Shown piece after piece: positions 35,764 to 44,117 of a DNA stretch of 64,000 nt. The position numbers were made by a program, and so were the translations under genes. The notes under the pieces were generated by a model, which worked only from the letters and a program-made list of their open reading frames with translations, searched no databases and was not told the DNA's origin. Source of the stretch: an uncultured Halocynthiibacter sp. (GTDB taxonomy: Bacteria > Pseudomonadota > Alphaproteobacteria > Rhodobacterales > Rhodobacteraceae); contig CANNCD010000003.1 in assembly GCA_947503035.1 (NCBI GenBank), positions 186,001 through 250,000 of the forward strand. The letters run 5' to 3'. Each line of letters starts with the position of its first letter. The stretch's first letter is position 1.

Positions 35764-37551
35764 ATGGATCAATTTACACTCAACCTGCTGTTTGTAGGCG
35801 CGTCCTTTGCGCTCTATATCGGCATCGCGATCTGGGCCCGTGCGGGTTCGACCGCTGAATTCTACGCTGCGGGTCGCGGCGTTCACCCCATCACCAACGG
35901 TATGGCAACGGCGGCGGACTGGATGTCTGCGGCGTCCTTCATCTCGATGGCGGGCTTGATTGCCTTTACCGGCTATGACAACTCTTCGTTCTTGATGGGT
36001 TGGACCGGCGGTTATGTTCTTCTGGCTCTTTTGCTTGCGCCTTACCTTCGTAAGTTCGGCAAGTTCACTGTGTCCGAGTTCATCGGCGATCGCTTCTATT
36101 CACCGACTGCACGTCTGGTGGCTGTGATCTGTCTTTTGGTGGCGTCCATTACCTATGTTATCGGTCAGATGCAGGGTGTTGGTATCGCCTTTGGTCGCTT
36201 CCTTGAAATCGACGCCTTCTGGGGTCTTCTTCTTGGCTCTTGTGTGGTGTTCGCCTACGCCGTTTTCGGTGGTATGAAAGGTGTGACATACACCCAAGTT
36301 GCGCAGTACTGCGTGTTGATCACCGCTTACACCATCCCTGCGGTCTTCATCTCGTTGCAGCTAACAGGCAACCCGATCCCAGCGCTTGGTCTCTTTGGTG
36401 AGCACACAGCATCTGGTGAATCTCTGCTTGTAAAGCTTGACCAAATCGTAACCGATCTTGGCTTTAAAGAGTACACAGCCGCGCACGGTTCCACCATCAA
36501 CATGGTTCTGTTCACACTGTCCCTCATGATTGGTACAGCTGGCCTGCCCCACGTCATCATGCGCTTCTTTACTGTTCCAAAAGTATCTGACGCACGTTGG
36601 TCTGCGGGTTGGACACTTGTTTTCATCGCGCTTCTTTACCTAACAGCCCCTGCGGTTGGTGCGATGGCGCGTCTGAACATCTCTGATCTGATGTGGCCAA
36701 ACGGCACGAATGCCGAAGCGGTAAGCGTTGAGCAAATCGAAAACGAGCCTGAGTACGCTTGGATGCAAACGTGGCAGAAAACCGGTCTTCTTGACTGGGA
36801 AGACAAGAACGGCGACGGCAAGATCCAGTACTACAACGACCAAAATGCTGATCTACAAGCCAAAGCCGAAGCAAACGGCTGGGAAGGTAACGAACTGACA
36901 AAGTTCAACCGTGACATCTTGGTTCTTGCGAACCCTGAAATCGCGAACCTTCCAGGTTGGGTGATCGGTCTGGTTGCTGCGGGCGGTCTTGCGGCTGCTC
37001 TATCGACTGCCGCTGGTCTTTTGCTTGCGATTTCGTCTGCTGTGTCTCACGATCTTCTAAAAGGTCAACTGACACCAAACATGTCTGAAAAGAACGAGTT
37101 GCTCGCAGCGCGTCTTTCCATGGCAGCAGCGATTGTCGTGGCGGTTCTGTTGGGTCTGAACCCACCAGGCTTTGCGGCGCAAACCGTGGCCTTGGCCTTT
37201 GGTCTTGCGGCGGCTTCGATCTTCCCAGCGCTGATGATGGGTATCTTCTCGACACGCATCAACAACTCGGGCGCGGTTGCAGGTATGTTGGCAGGTCTAA
37301 CAGTGACATTGCTCTACATCTTCTTGCACAAGGGTTGGTTCTTCATTCCAGACACGAACAGCTTCACAGATGCTGATCCTCTGCTTGGTCCGATTAAATC
37401 CACATCCTTTGGCGCAATCGGTGCAATGGTGAACTTTATCGTGGCCTATGTTGTGTCCAACATGACAAAGGAAACACCGCAAGAGATCAAAGACTTGGTC
37501 CAAAGCGTTCGTATCCCACGTGGCGCCGGCGCAGCCGTCGACGATCACTAA
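35764..37551 (+). CDS. Sodium-solute symporter, acetate/short-chain acid type (VC_2705 subfamily)
   Basis: 595 residues with about 13 membrane spans of the SSS (LeuT-like) fold. N-terminal TAEFYAAGRGVHPITNGMATAADWMSAASF is the signature of ActP-like carriers, and GLAAALSTAAGLLLAISSAVSHDL is the family's sodium-site region. A soluble insertion of about 90 residues lies near residues 315-400, also typical of this subfamily. The codon choice is strikingly different from flanking genes (GGT, CTT, ACA, CCA), consistent with strong expression. With DUF4212, acs and adk it suggests import plus activation of acetate or a related acid. Confidence 0.94.
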   Translation: MDQFTLNLLFVGASFALYIGIAIWARAGSTAEFYAAGRGVHPITNGMATAADWMSAASFISMAGLIAFTGYDNSSFLMGWTGGYVLLALLLAPYLRKFGKFTVSEFIGDRFYSPTARLVAVICLLVASITYVIGQMQGVGIAFGRFLEIDAFWGLLLGSCVVFAYAVFGGMKGVTYTQVAQYCVLITAYTIPAVFISLQLTGNPIPALGLFGEHTASGESLLVKLDQIVTDLGFKEYTAAHGSTINMVLFTLSLMIGTAGLPHVIMRFFTVPKVSDARWSAGWTLVFIALLYLTAPAVGAMARLNISDLMWPNGTNAEAVSVEQIENEPEYAWMQTWQKTGLLDWEDKNGDGKIQYYNDQNADLQAKAEANGWEGNELTKFNRDILVLANPEIANLPGWVIGLVAAGGLAAALSTAAGLLLAISSAVSHDLLKGQLTPNMSEKNELLAARLSMAAAIVVAVLLGLNPPGFAAQTVALAFGLAAASIFPALMMGIFSTRINNSGAVAGMLAGLTVTLLYIFLHKGWFFIPDTNSFTDADPLLGPIKSTSFGAIGAMVNFIVAYVVSNMTKETPQEIKDLVQSVRIPRGAGAAVDDH

Positions 37552-37559
37552 ATAATCCG

Positions 37560-37591
37560 GAACACCGCTGTCATTCTTGATGGCGGTGTTC
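37560..37591 (+). terminator. Hairpin after the symporter gene
   Basis: GAACACCGC and GCGGTGTTC are perfect 9-base arms with a 14-base loop (which can pair further as CAT/ATG), starting eight bases after the stop codon. No T-run follows, so read-through into the DUF294 gene is possible. Confidence 0.6.
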
Positions 37592-37659
37592 TACCCTAGA
37601 CTTACGAAATTTCATCCTGTTTTGCCCATAAACAGGACATGTGCCAAAGGGGCCAAGTG

Positions 37660-39480
37660 ATGTCTCTTCCTCTTAATCTGACCCAGTTCATCGCATCTGT
37701 GCATCCCTACGACAGTTTGCCGGAACATGATTTGACGGCACTGGCACAGGCCTGTCAGGCGCTCGAATTCCCTGCCGAGGATGTTGTTTATTCCGTTGGG
37801 GACACGGCAACCCATCTTTATATCATCGCCGCTGGCGAGGTTGAGATCACCGACGAGATCGGCGTTCAGCTCTCGCTTCTTGGTCCGCGCAATTCCTTTG
37901 GCGAACGCGCCTTGCTGCGCGACGAAACAACAACCCGCACCGCCAAAGCCGTGTCCAAAGTGACCTTGATCGCGGTTCCCAGAATTCAGTTCTACGCGCT
38001 GATTAAGGCGCATAGCTCGGTCGCGAAATTCTTTGATCGCCGCCGCCCGACCGCACCGGCGCAAACGGATCCGACAACCACCCCCGTTGAACGTTGGATG
38101 ACCACGCCCGCCGTCACTTGCACCTCAGATACGTCAATCCGCGACGCCGCGCGTCTTATGCATGATCGCCGGATCTCAACGATTTGCATCACAGATGGCG
38201 CGGACTTCAAAGGTCTCGTGACCCTGCGTGATATGAACAGCCGCGTGATTGTCGATGGCAAAGACACCGCGGACCAGATCGCGGATATCATGACCACCGA
38301 CGTCCTGACGCTCTCGCCGAGTGAGCTTATCACCGACGCCTTGCATTTGATGGTCGAACAGGCCGTGGGCAGCATTCCGATTTTGGACAACGGCGCACTT
38401 GTTGGCATCATCACCAAGACCGATCTGACGCGGGCGCTTGATGTGACCTCGGCCGATCTGGTGGGACGTATTGCCAAGGCCGACAGCGCCGAACAGATGT
38501 CCCATGTCACCGACGAAATCCCGCAACTACTGGTTCAGCTGGTGGATGCGGGCAACCGGCACGAGGTCGTCACGCGGCTGATCACCGATATCGCCGACAC
38601 CGCGACACGTCGTTTGCTGGCGTTGGCCGAGGAAACGCTGGGCAAACCGCCCGTGCCCTATGTCTGGCTGGCCTGCGGCAGTCAGGGTCGGCAGGAACAA
38701 ACCGGCGTCTCGGATCAAGACAATTGCCTGATCCTGTCGGACGCGGCGAAACCGACCGATATGCCTTACTTTGCTTCCCTCGCCGCATTTGTCTGCGATG
38801 GGCTTGCCACCTGTGGTTATGTCTATTGCCCCGGCAATATGATGGCGACCAACCCGCGTTGGTGTCAGCCCCTGTCCGTGTGGCGGGATTATTTCCGTGA
38901 CTGGATCGCAACCCCCGACCACGAGGCCCAGATGCTTGCCTCGGTTATGTTTGACCTGCGGGCCATCGGTGGCGACGAGACCCTGTTCGAAGGGCTGCAC
39001 CAAGACACCCTCGCCGCCGCGTCAAAGAACTCGATTTTTGTGGCGCATATGATTTCGAATTCCCTGAAACATCACCCGCCTCTTGGGATGCTGCGCGGTT
39101 TGGCGACGATCCGTTCGGGGGATCACCGCAACCAGCTGGACCTTAAACACAACGGGGTTGTGCCCGTTGTTGATCTGGGCCGCATCTATGCGCTTGAGGG
39201 GAAATTGACACAGGTGTCGACTCGAGCGCGCCTTGAGGGCGCCGTAAAACGTCGGTTGCTGTCAAAATCCGGCGGAGGCGATCTGTTGAATGCCTATGAC
39301 CTTATCGCGATGACGCGACTGGAACATCAGGCCGCACGGATAAAGCGTGGCCAGCTTCCGGACAACTACCTTGATCCATCCGATCTCTCAGACTTTGAGC
39401 GCAGCCATCTGCGCGACGCATTTGTGGTTGTCAAAACCATGCAATCATCCGCCGGTTCCGGCAAAGGCACGTTAGGATAG
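37660..39480 (+). CDS. Cyclic-nucleotide-binding / CBS / DUF294 nucleotidyltransferase-like protein
   Basis: 606 residues. Order: a cyclic-nucleotide-binding-like domain (about 1-130), two CBS domains (about 145-265), a DUF294 nucleotidyltransferase-like domain with GSQGRQEQTGVSDQDN (about 325-345), and a DUF294_C domain to the end. The motif matches the GlnD-like G-S-x-G-R-x-E-Q-x-x-x-x-D-x-D. Start 37660 has AAAGGGG seven bases upstream and is preferred over 37639. It follows the symporter and precedes a small membrane protein and an exonuclease. DUF294 proteins next to acetate or SSS transporters are common; a role in adenine-nucleotide or second-messenger sensing of uptake is plausible, not shown. 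Confidence 0.9.
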   Translation: MSLPLNLTQFIASVHPYDSLPEHDLTALAQACQALEFPAEDVVYSVGDTATHLYIIAAGEVEITDEIGVQLSLLGPRNSFGERALLRDETTTRTAKAVSKVTLIAVPRIQFYALIKAHSSVAKFFDRRRPTAPAQTDPTTTPVERWMTTPAVTCTSDTSIRDAARLMHDRRISTICITDGADFKGLVTLRDMNSRVIVDGKDTADQIADIMTTDVLTLSPSELITDALHLMVEQAVGSIPILDNGALVGIITKTDLTRALDVTSADLVGRIAKADSAEQMSHVTDEIPQLLVQLVDAGNRHEVVTRLITDIADTATRRLLALAEETLGKPPVPYVWLACGSQGRQEQTGVSDQDNCLILSDAAKPTDMPYFASLAAFVCDGLATCGYVYCPGNMMATNPRWCQPLSVWRDYFRDWIATPDHEAQMLASVMFDLRAIGGDETLFEGLHQDTLAAASKNSIFVAHMISNSLKHHPPLGMLRGLATIRSGDHRNQLDLKHNGVVPVVDLGRIYALEGKLTQVSTRARLEGAVKRRLLSKSGGGDLLNAYDLIAMTRLEHQAARIKRGQLPDNYLDPSDLSDFERSHLRDAFVVVKTMQSSAGSGKGTLG

Positions 39481-39483
39481 CCC

Positions 39484-40002
39484 ATGTTTATTGAACTTAT
39501 CGCAACCGTTTTTGCAGGGATCGCCTGTGCCGGCGTGGTCATGGTGCTTAACATCACGTTTGGCCGCCGGTTGCCCAAATGGATCACGCCCATTGCCGCG
39601 GGTGCAGGCATGATCGCCATGACCATTTCCAACGAATACACATGGTTTAATCGCACCGCCGAGAGCCTGCCCGAAGGTGTCGAAATCGCATCCACCGTCG
39701 AAGAGCAAAGCTGGGGCCGTCCATGGACTCAGATCGCGCCCTATACCAAACGGTTTGTGGCGGTCGACGTCGCAACCATGCGCAAAAACGCGAACATCCC
39801 GTCCCAGCGCATTACCGATCTCTATTTCTTTGGCCGCTGGTCCCCCGTGAGCCAAGCGCCGATGCTTTTTGATTGTGATGCGGCGCGTTCGGCGATCCTG
39901 ATCGATGGTGCGGTGTTTGGTGCGGACGGGACCGTATCCAATGCCGATTGGCAACAAATGCCCACAGAAGATCCCATTCTTGCAATGGTTTGTAAGGCCT
40001 AG
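39484..40002 (+). CDS. Conserved hypothetical membrane-anchored protein
   Basis: 172 residues starting three bases after the DUF294 gene stop. One or two N-terminal hydrophobic segments (about 3-23 and 34-50, FIELIATVFAGIACAGVVMV and ITPIAAGAGMIAMTI) anchor a mainly hydrophilic C-terminal domain rich in aromatic residues (RITDLYFFGRWSP), with two cysteines (C131 and C170). I do not recognise the family. Tight spacing with both neighbours says it belongs to the symporter-DUF294-exonuclease set, perhaps as an envelope-facing partner. Confidence 0.82.
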   Translation: MFIELIATVFAGIACAGVVMVLNITFGRRLPKWITPIAAGAGMIAMTISNEYTWFNRTAESLPEGVEIASTVEEQSWGRPWTQIAPYTKRFVAVDVATMRKNANIPSQRITDLYFFGRWSPVSQAPMLFDCDAARSAILIDGAVFGADGTVSNADWQQMPTEDPILAMVCKA

Positions 40003-40004
40003 CC

Positions 40005-41432
40005 ATGCTCGCGCGCCTGTCCCTTCGGCTTCGGATATTTCTGTTCTTTGGCTTTATGGCTGCGGGGGCGGTTGCCCTTGCGGGGGTGGCTTTGGCCTTT
40101 GGGTGGTCGCGGGCCGAACCCGCGATTTCGTCGGCGCCATTCACGACGGCATTCTTGATATTCGCCTTTCTCAACGTCGGGTTTCTGACGGCGATCTGGT
40201 TTCTGTTCGACGAACATGTCGCCAAGCCCATCGACGCACTTTCGACCAATCTGCTGCTACGTGCCCAAGCAGGGGTCGACGCGGAAATCACCGACGACAC
40301 CGCGCGGTATCTGGGCGATTTGGCCCCCGCAGCGCGTGCCGTTTCGCAGGCCATGAATGCATCATCAGAGGCCATTCTGTCGAACGCTTCGCCGGAAACC
40401 GAGCGGCTGCGCGCGGAACGGCATCGCCTCACGTCCCTGCTAAGTGAAATTCCCATTGCCACCCTTCTGGTCAATGCGATGGGCGAGGTCGTTCTTTATG
40501 ATGCGCAGGCGGCGGATATCCTTGCCCAAATCGCCCCGCCGCGCCTTAAGGCGCCCTTGTCGGAATACTTTGATCCGGCCAGTTTTGAAGAGGCTAAATC
40601 CAAACCTCAGAACAGCACCGATGATTCAGTGTTCGCGCTTATGGATATTCACCACCGCACAACCTTCACAGCGCATTTGAAACCGCTGGGCGACGATGGG
40701 GACATGATCTTTATCGATTTGGAACACCACGAGATCGACGCAGACAATTCCCGCCCACTCGTTTTCGATTTTGATCTGCTTGAAAACCGAGACGAGGCCG
40801 ACATTCACGACACTCCTCTTTCGGAGCTGTCATTGGTGGTCTTTGACACGGAAACCACGGGGCTGTCGGTCGAACATGACGCGATTGTACAGCTTGCCGC
40901 GCTGCGCATCCTGAACGGACGTATCATCGAGGGCGAACACATGGATGCATTCGTCAATCCAAACCGCCCCATTTCAGCGGCCTCGACGCGCATTCATGGG
41001 GTGACGGATGCGCATGTCGCGAATGCACCGCAGATCGCCGAGGTCGGGTTAGAGTTCCATAAGTTCGCCGCCAACGCAGTTTTGGTTGCGCATAATGCGC
41101 CGTTTGATATTGGTTTTTTGCGGCAGCAAGAACAAAAGATCGGAGTGAAATGGGATCATCCTGTGCTTGATACGGTGCTTCTGTCCGCCGTCGTTTTTGG
41201 CACAACGGCCGATCACACGCTTGATGCGCTCTGCGAACGGTTGACCATCGAAATTCCGTCCGAACTCCGCCACACGGCGCTTGGGGACGCAAGGGCAACC
41301 GCCGAAGCCGTCCTGAAACTGCTCCCTCTGTTGCAGGGTAAAGGCATTGCAACCTTTGGGGAACTTCTTCTGGAAACGCGTAAGCATCGACGACTTCTGA
41401 ATGATCTCAACGGTGATCAAGTGCGTGCTTAA
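40005..41432 (+). CDS. Membrane-anchored DnaQ-type 3'-5' exonuclease with sensor-like N-terminus
   Basis: 475 residues. TM1 about 10-31 and TM2 about 46-67, then a HAMP-like linker (DEHVAKPIDALSTNLLLRAQAG), a PAS-like region (about 145-235, IPIATLLVNAMGEVVLYDAQA), and a DEDDh exonuclease from about 278. The exonuclease motifs are intact: FDTETTG, HNAPFDIGF and HTALGDARATAEA. It starts two bases after the previous stop. Exonuclease domains on a histidine-kinase-like frame recur next to DUF294 and SSS genes in proteobacteria; the natural nucleic acid or nucleotide substrate is unknown. It ends the operon, convergent to an araC-type gene. Confidence 0.88.
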   Translation: MLARLSLRLRIFLFFGFMAAGAVALAGVALAFGWSRAEPAISSAPFTTAFLIFAFLNVGFLTAIWFLFDEHVAKPIDALSTNLLLRAQAGVDAEITDDTARYLGDLAPAARAVSQAMNASSEAILSNASPETERLRAERHRLTSLLSEIPIATLLVNAMGEVVLYDAQAADILAQIAPPRLKAPLSEYFDPASFEEAKSKPQNSTDDSVFALMDIHHRTTFTAHLKPLGDDGDMIFIDLEHHEIDADNSRPLVFDFDLLENRDEADIHDTPLSELSLVVFDTETTGLSVEHDAIVQLAALRILNGRIIEGEHMDAFVNPNRPISAASTRIHGVTDAHVANAPQIAEVGLEFHKFAANAVLVAHNAPFDIGFLRQQEQKIGVKWDHPVLDTVLLSAVVFGTTADHTLDALCERLTIEIPSELRHTALGDARATAEAVLKLLPLLQGKGIATFGELLLETRKHRRLLNDLNGDQVRA

Positions 41433-41479
41433 CCCGTCGATGCAACCCCGACCAGCCGCGGAACTCCGGGCCATTTACC

Positions 41480-42379
41480 CTAGCCCACGCTCAACGATAC
41501 ATGTTGCTGCTCGCTCCATTGACGGGGCGAATGCCCATACATGCGTTTGAATTCTCTGCTGAATTGGGACACGCTGATATAGCCCACATCGCGTGCGGCT
41601 TCGCTGATGCTCATGCCTCCTGAGATCTTCATCGCGGCATTGTTCAATCGCATCGATTTGACGAATTGGATAGGTGCCATCGTGGTTGCCTGCTTGAACT
41701 TGCGATGGAACACGGAACGGCTCATGCCGGCGCGGGTTGCCATGTCATCGATCGAAATTGGTTCATCGAGCTGGGATGAAATATATGCGATTGAGGCCGC
41801 GATTGAATGATTTGCACCAAAAGCACGCCGCGCAAACACGCCCGCCTCGCCTTTCAAAATGGCATAGTAAACCTCGCGTAATCGTGCCGCGCCAAGAACC
41901 GCCATATCGACGGGGGACGAGCCTAGGGTGAGCAATCTCAACACTGCATCTGCAAAGTCTTCGTCCCAGCTGGCCAACCTTATCCCGCTCGCGCGCGGGC
42001 TGTCGTTGCCCAGTGAAGGGCGACCGCCGGCATTCTCCATCTCCATCGCCAGCGCGGACATCACATGCAGGTCAAGCGAAATGAAAACACCATAAAGCGG
42101 GTTGTCCGGCGATGCCTCTGACGTGCCCGCCTTGACCGGAATCGACATGGGGCAGCACAGATACTGGCTGTCGTCATAGACATACCGCTGGCCATCAAAA
42201 ATGGCTTCCTTGCGACCGCTCACGATGACAACAACACAGGGTTCATAGACCGCCGGCACACAGGGAATAGATTGGGTCGCGCGGAATAAACGCACGCCCT
42301 TCACGCCGGTTTCTGTCAGGCCGTCTTCAAAAGTAGACGAGGCAATAAGCGTCTTGATCTGTTGTTTTTTCATATCCAA
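41480..42379 (-). CDS. AraC-family transcriptional regulator
   Basis: 299 residues: an AraC N-terminal cupin-like domain (about 15-180, VYEPCVVVIVSGRKEAIFDGQ) and two C-terminal helix-turn-helix motifs (PISIDDMATRAGMSRSVFHRKFKQ and SISEAARDVGYISVSQFSREFKRMYGHSPRQW). It is transcribed divergently from the SDR gene, with 159 bases between starts, the common arrangement in which AraC regulators of this group control a neighbouring SDR or aldo-keto reductase gene, often in response to aldehydes or oxidants. Alternative start at the second Met two codons in. Confidence 0.93.
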   Translation of the reverse strand: MDMKKQQIKTLIASSTFEDGLTETGVKGVRLFRATQSIPCVPAVYEPCVVVIVSGRKEAIFDGQRYVYDDSQYLCCPMSIPVKAGTSEASPDNPLYGVFISLDLHVMSALAMEMENAGGRPSLGNDSPRASGIRLASWDEDFADAVLRLLTLGSSPVDMAVLGAARLREVYYAILKGEAGVFARRAFGANHSIAASIAYISSQLDEPISIDDMATRAGMSRSVFHRKFKQATTMAPIQFVKSMRLNNAAMKISGGMSISEAARDVGYISVSQFSREFKRMYGHSPRQWSEQQHVSLSVG

Positions 42380-42503
42380 AACCTAGCGCCCCGCAATGGG
42401 ATGCCGCAACCCATGCGGTACAATCAGGCAAGTAAACGCGAGGATTTGGGCTATTTTACGACCGTATCGAGAGTTATCTACACCTCAGAACACAACGATC
42501 ATG

Positions 42504-42519
42504 CGGGCGACGTCGCCCG
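42504..42519. promoter_or_regulatory. Perfect 16-base palindrome before the SDR gene
   Basis: CGGGCGACGTCGCCCG lies 19 bases before the SDR start, inside the divergent region with araC. G+C-rich, uninterrupted dyad symmetry fits an operator, or a hairpin that covers the ribosome site; alternatively it is a short chance palindrome. Confidence 0.35.
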
Positions 42520-42538
42520 AAGCGCAAGGGAAACAACA

Positions 42539-43480
42539 ATGGCGGATACAACTTTTGGGCCAAACGGATGGACCCCAGAACGGCTTGGGTCGCTTAGGGG
42601 GAAAACATTCGTCATCACCGGCGCGAACGCGGGCGCGGGCTTCCAAGCGTCCCGCATTTTCCTGTCCAAGGGGGCAAAGGTTGTCATGCTTAATCGCAGC
42701 AGCGAGAAATCTGTTGCGGCAGTCGCGGCGCTGAAGAATGAGTTCGGCCAAAACGCAGATATCAGCTTTGTTCGCATGGATCTGTCCGACCTTTCGAGCG
42801 TGCGCACTGCTGCGGCCGAGGTTCTGGCCACCGTCCCACGTATTGATGCGCTGATCTGTAACGCCGCGATTGCACAAGTGCCGTCGCAGACCCTCACCGT
42901 TGATGGTTTTGAAAGCCAACTTGGCACCAACCACTATGGTCACTTCGTTTTGAGCGGAATGCTTTTTGATCGTATCGAAGAGGTTGCGGGCCGGATCGTG
43001 GTTGTGGCGAGCCTTGGCTATAACATGGGCATCAAGACCATTCAGTTCGATGATATGAATTGGGACAAAAATTACAGCGCCAATCCAGTTTACAGTCAAT
43101 CCAAGCTGGCACAGATGATGTTTGCCTATGAGTTGCAGGATCGCATTCAGTCCGAAAGCCGGAATGTAGAGGTCTATGTGTGCCATCCAGGTTCGTCCGC
43201 GACGTCGTTGATCAGCACAAGCGGAGGCCTAATGACACGGTTGGCATGGTGGCTGATGAGCAAATCGCCAATGGTGCAAACCGCGCAAAAAGGTGCCTAT
43301 CCCGAAGTGATGTCCGCAACCGAAAGCAATCTAAAACAACGCGCGCTTTATGGCCCGACCGGACGCATGGAATTTGTCGGCCCTGTCGGCCAAGGGACGT
43401 TGCATCCGCATGCCTATGACAAAAAGGTTATGCAAAAACTGTGGGACCTATCCGAAGAAGCCACGGGGTTCCGCTGGTAA
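42539..43480 (+). CDS. Short-chain dehydrogenase/reductase
   Basis: 313 residues. NAD(P)-binding TGANAGAGF (the usual TGxxxGIG with Ala-Gly instead), the acidic segment MDLSDLSSV, the NAA motif (CNAAIA), and catalytic Tyr-x3-Lys in YSQSKLA; a Ser sits in VVASLGY. A long C-terminal extension after residue 220 resembles the retinol/protochlorophyllide-reductase-like classical SDRs. AAGGG lies eight bases before the ATG; an open frame reaching back to 42362 runs into the regulator and is not used. The divergent AraC regulator probably controls it. Substrate unknown. Confidence 0.92.
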   Translation: MADTTFGPNGWTPERLGSLRGKTFVITGANAGAGFQASRIFLSKGAKVVMLNRSSEKSVAAVAALKNEFGQNADISFVRMDLSDLSSVRTAAAEVLATVPRIDALICNAAIAQVPSQTLTVDGFESQLGTNHYGHFVLSGMLFDRIEEVAGRIVVVASLGYNMGIKTIQFDDMNWDKNYSANPVYSQSKLAQMMFAYELQDRIQSESRNVEVYVCHPGSSATSLISTSGGLMTRLAWWLMSKSPMVQTAQKGAYPEVMSATESNLKQRALYGPTGRMEFVGPVGQGTLHPHAYDKKVMQKLWDLSEEATGFRW

Positions 43481-43568
43481 GGGGTGGCCACCAATCCGGC
43501 CAGTGGAAATGAGTGGCCCGCGCCTTGGCGCAAGATGGCAGCCCACAAATCAGATGCGGAGACGAGCG

Positions 43569-44066
43569 ATGGATATATTAAAAACAGCAACTGACTGGAC
43601 AAAAGCCGAGATGTATTCATCGGTTTTCTTTATCGTGTTTGGCGTTTTATTCGTGGCTGCCGGCGTTGGCTTTTGGCAACTGGGCAAAACCGAAATCGCC
43701 CGCGCCTATGCGATCCCTACGTGCATTGCTGGCACTTTGCTGTTGATCATCGGGCTGGGAATTTTCTTTCCAAGCATGGCACGGATCACCCATTTTCCTG
43801 CCCTTTACGACGCGGATCCATCGGTGTTCATCGCGGACCAGATTGAGCGCGCAGGTATGATCCTCGGTCAGTATCATATTGCGATTTTCAGGGTGATCCC
43901 CATCGTCGTCGCCCTCTGTGCAATCCTGATGCCAATCATGGCAACGCCGGTTTGGCGTGCGGGAACGATTGTTACTATTGCTATGATGGCCGTCATTTTG
44001 ATGATAGACACCAATGCCAACGCACGCCTTGAAATCTATCGCGCAGAATTATGGCGCGCTCGATAG
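43569..44066 (+). CDS. Hypothetical membrane protein, four spans
   Basis: 165 residues with about four hydrophobic segments (20-42, 48-70, 105-125 and 130-150) separated by short loops; no signature I recognise. GGAG lies seven bases before ATG 43569. It stands 88 bases after the SDR gene and about 50 before the oxidoreductase gene, in the same direction, so all three could form one AraC-controlled operon. Confidence 0.75.
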   Translation: MDILKTATDWTKAEMYSSVFFIVFGVLFVAAGVGFWQLGKTEIARAYAIPTCIAGTLLLIIGLGIFFPSMARITHFPALYDADPSVFIADQIERAGMILGQYHIAIFRVIPIVVALCAILMPIMATPVWRAGTIVTIAMMAVILMIDTNANARLEIYRAELWRAR

Positions 44067-44117
44067 TTTCCCCGCGTTAATAGGCGCGCCACCCACGCCA
44101 AAGTGAGACAATGCCCC

